Assembly: GCA_028706745.1 (NCBI GenBank)
Contig: JAQTVM010000003.1
Location: 1 to 64,000, forward strand
Origin: Candidatus Nanoarchaeia archaeon
GTDB taxonomy: Archaea; Nanobdellota; Nanobdellia; SCGC-AAA011-G17; GW2011-AR17
Length of the DNA: 64,000 nucleotides
Direction of reading: 5' to 3'
This document shows positions 62,241 through 64,000 of the stretch, piece after piece; position 1 is the stretch's first letter, and each line of letters opens with the position of its first letter. A model generated the notes under the pieces. That model made no database searches and had not been told where the DNA came from. It saw only the letters and a program-made list of their open reading frames with translations. The translations under genes and the position numbers were made by a program.

Positions 62241-62837
62241 TTAGCCCCTTCTCTTGCCGTACCTTCTAATCATCTTTGCCTTGTTTGCTGATGTTGAAGG
62301 CCTCATCTTCTCAGCGCCCTTTCCTTTATTCCTGAGCCCTCTTGACTTTCTGGAAGCAGAAGTTAATCCCCTGTAAACCCTTCCTCTCTTGCTGCAAATC
62401 CAGCTTATTCTCTTGTCTGCCTTTATTTCAGGCGCGCAAGGGTCAACCATTATAATCTCATACCAGAAATTCTTTCCGTCATCGCCGACATAATAAGAAT
62501 CAAGCACTTCCAGGTTTGTGTAGGCATCCTGGCATCTCTGCTCTGCAACTGCCCTGTAATTCTTTTCAACAATCTTCATCATTCTTGAATTATGGCTCTT
62601 CCTGCCGCTGGAAATCCATTCTCTTTTTCTTCCGCCTCTTGCCAGTCTGACTCTTGCAACAACAAATCCCTTCTTTGCCCTATATCCCAATCTGTGAGCC
62701 TTGTCAGGCCTTAGCGGAGAATCAACTTTCAAAATTGCAGGCTCCTGTCTCCACTTGACAAGTCTTGTTTTCCATGCAACGCCGATATTCTCTTTCGGCT
62801 TCTCCCATATCTGTGCGAGGTATTTTGCTAATCCCAT
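62241..62837 (-). CDS. rpl15e: 50S ribosomal protein L15e
   Basis: RLVKWRQEPAILKVDSPLRPDKAHRLGYRAKKGFVVARVRLARGGRKR; STSANKAKMIRRYGKRR. Confidence 0.96.
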   Translation of the reverse strand: MGLAKYLAQIWEKPKENIGVAWKTRLVKWRQEPAILKVDSPLRPDKAHRLGYRAKKGFVVARVRLARGGRKREWISSGRKSHNSRMMKIVEKNYRAVAEQRCQDAYTNLEVLDSYYVGDDGKNFWYEIIMVDPCAPEIKADKRISWICSKRGRVYRGLTSASRKSRGLRNKGKGAEKMRPSTSANKAKMIRRYGKRRG

Positions 62838-62917
62838 ATCCCATCTGTGAAAATGGGGTGGTTTATAAACGTTTCGGCATATTCACTAGAAAAACCAAAA
62901 TAAAAAAAGAAAGAGGC

Positions 62918-64000
62918 TTATGCAGGCACACAGCAGATATTTGTTTGCATTACAGCTCCGCCAACTATGGCTGTTTTTCCTTCACACTCGGCGCTTTGCT
63001 CTTCAGTTCCTGCTCTTTCTCCAACGCCGCATCTTGCCCTGCATTGCCCGTTTGCTGATGTGCATGCTTCTTCTGTTTCAATAGTCTCAGGATAAAAATC
63101 AGAGGAAGTGCCCTGCAAAACTCCGCTCGGGCAGCACTGGTACCATGAGGCTTTGTTTGATTTGCATTTTCCCGGGACAAAAGAGACGAAATTGTTTAAT
63201 TCTTCATTAAAGCATACTGTGCTTCTCATATCCGCGCATTTGCCGCCTGTTCTAGTGCATGCACTGTCATCGCCTCTTGATGTTGTGCGCCCTGTGCTTG
63301 CTTCTGACTTGCAGCACTTCAGCCCTTCTGCGCAGTGCGTGACTCTTTCAACATCTATTCTCCCGTAGTCAGCATTTGAAACCTCGCTTCCGCACCTTGC
63401 AGAGCATTTCGCTCCGTTCGGCAGGAATGCCCTTCCTGCTTCAGGTAATACGCAGTATTCTCCTGCCTGTGCCTGCCTTACTTCGCAGCAAAATCCGTTT
63501 TCAATGCATTCTTTTACTCCTTCCCCCGGATTATAGAGGTTTATGCACTGGGATTCCATATTAGGCGGAACGCATTTTACAACTGCGCCCGGTTTTTCCA
63601 TGCACTGCTCGCCTTGTATTGCAGGAGCTGACAATGGAACAACACAGCCTTCAGGCGCAAGCCTTATGTTAACAACGCTGTTTCCCGCCCTGTATGACGT
63701 AATTGTATTCGGCGCCAGAAGAACAGTGCCTGCAGGAACCGGTGTTTCCATTATATCCTGCGCATTATATTCAAGCGCATCAGGATTGTTGTTTGCAAGC
63801 CTTATTGCAATCTGCCTTGCAGCATCCCTCTGTCTTCCTGTGAAAGGCGAAGGCGGGTCGCTTCTCCAGCAGTATCTGTATGCATATTCCCCCAATGTTT
63901 GCGCTTCTCCGACAATGACTGAAGGCGTGGTTGTTACTGCCGCTGCATTTTCAACTGTTATGCTTGAAGGCGTTACAGTATAAAGATGCGTGCTTGGGCT
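62918..64000 (-). CDS. Cys-rich protein, 5' end outside the window
   Basis: Frame remains open upstream of the called TTG start (SPSTHLYTVTPSSITVENAAAVTTTPSVIVGEAQTLGEYAYRYCWRS) to position 64000; many CC/CxxxC motifs. Confidence 0.65.
   Translation of the reverse strand, partial: SPSTHLYTVTPSSITVENAAAVTTTPSVIVGEAQTLGEYAYRYCWRSDPPSPFTGRQRDAARQIAIRLANNNPDALEYNAQDIMETPVPAGTVLLAPNTITSYRAGNSVVNIRLAPEGCVVPLSAPAIQGEQCMEKPGAVVKCVPPNMESQCINLYNPGEGVKECIENGFCCEVRQAQAGEYCVLPEAGRAFLPNGAKCSARCGSEVSNADYGRIDVERVTHCAEGLKCCKSEASTGRTTSRGDDSACTRTGGKCADMRSTVCFNEELNNFVSFVPGKCKSNKASWYQCCPSGVLQGTSSDFYPETIETEEACTSANGQCRARCGVGERAGTEEQSAECEGKTAIVGGAVMQTNICCVPA

Overview
The window is a gene-dense archaeal chromosome segment. 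Evidence: SecY, L34e, L14e, prefoldin, the L1-L10-P1/L12 operon, L15e, an archaeal primase, archaeal SecF/SecD order, and GspE/TadC-type pilus machinery. A fused primase, many orphan membrane and coiled-coil proteins and Cys-rich surface proteins suggest a DPANN-like archaeon (inference). No tRNA, rRNA or CRISPR array was recognised. Most interesting items: (1) a ~12 kb minus-strand cluster (about 26.0-37.9 kb) linking a TadC/GspF-like pilus protein and tiny pilin-like ORFs to large membrane-anchored proteins with HExxH metalloprotease and degenerate M23-like domains; (2) an AT-rich four-gene cassette (16.4-19.8 kb) encoding an HEXXGH zincin joined to a nucleotidyltransferase-like domain, a Gly-rich protein, a helical protein and a wHTH-HAD protein, next to an HpaII-like R-M system with a Vsr-like nuclease; (3) a dispersed, degenerate 7-nt-period intergenic repeat whose phase coincides with the TAG stop codon of five genes; (4) a second dispersed 29-nt upstream motif; (5) a pair of homologous, inverted hairpins after a TctA-like gene; (6) a bacterial-type LspA, a HDxxH site-2-protease-like protein, paralogous two-gene membrane/coiled-coil modules, a tandem membrane-protein triplication and an AbiE-type TA locus with an inverted repeat at its start. 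All assignments were made by eye; no database search was run.
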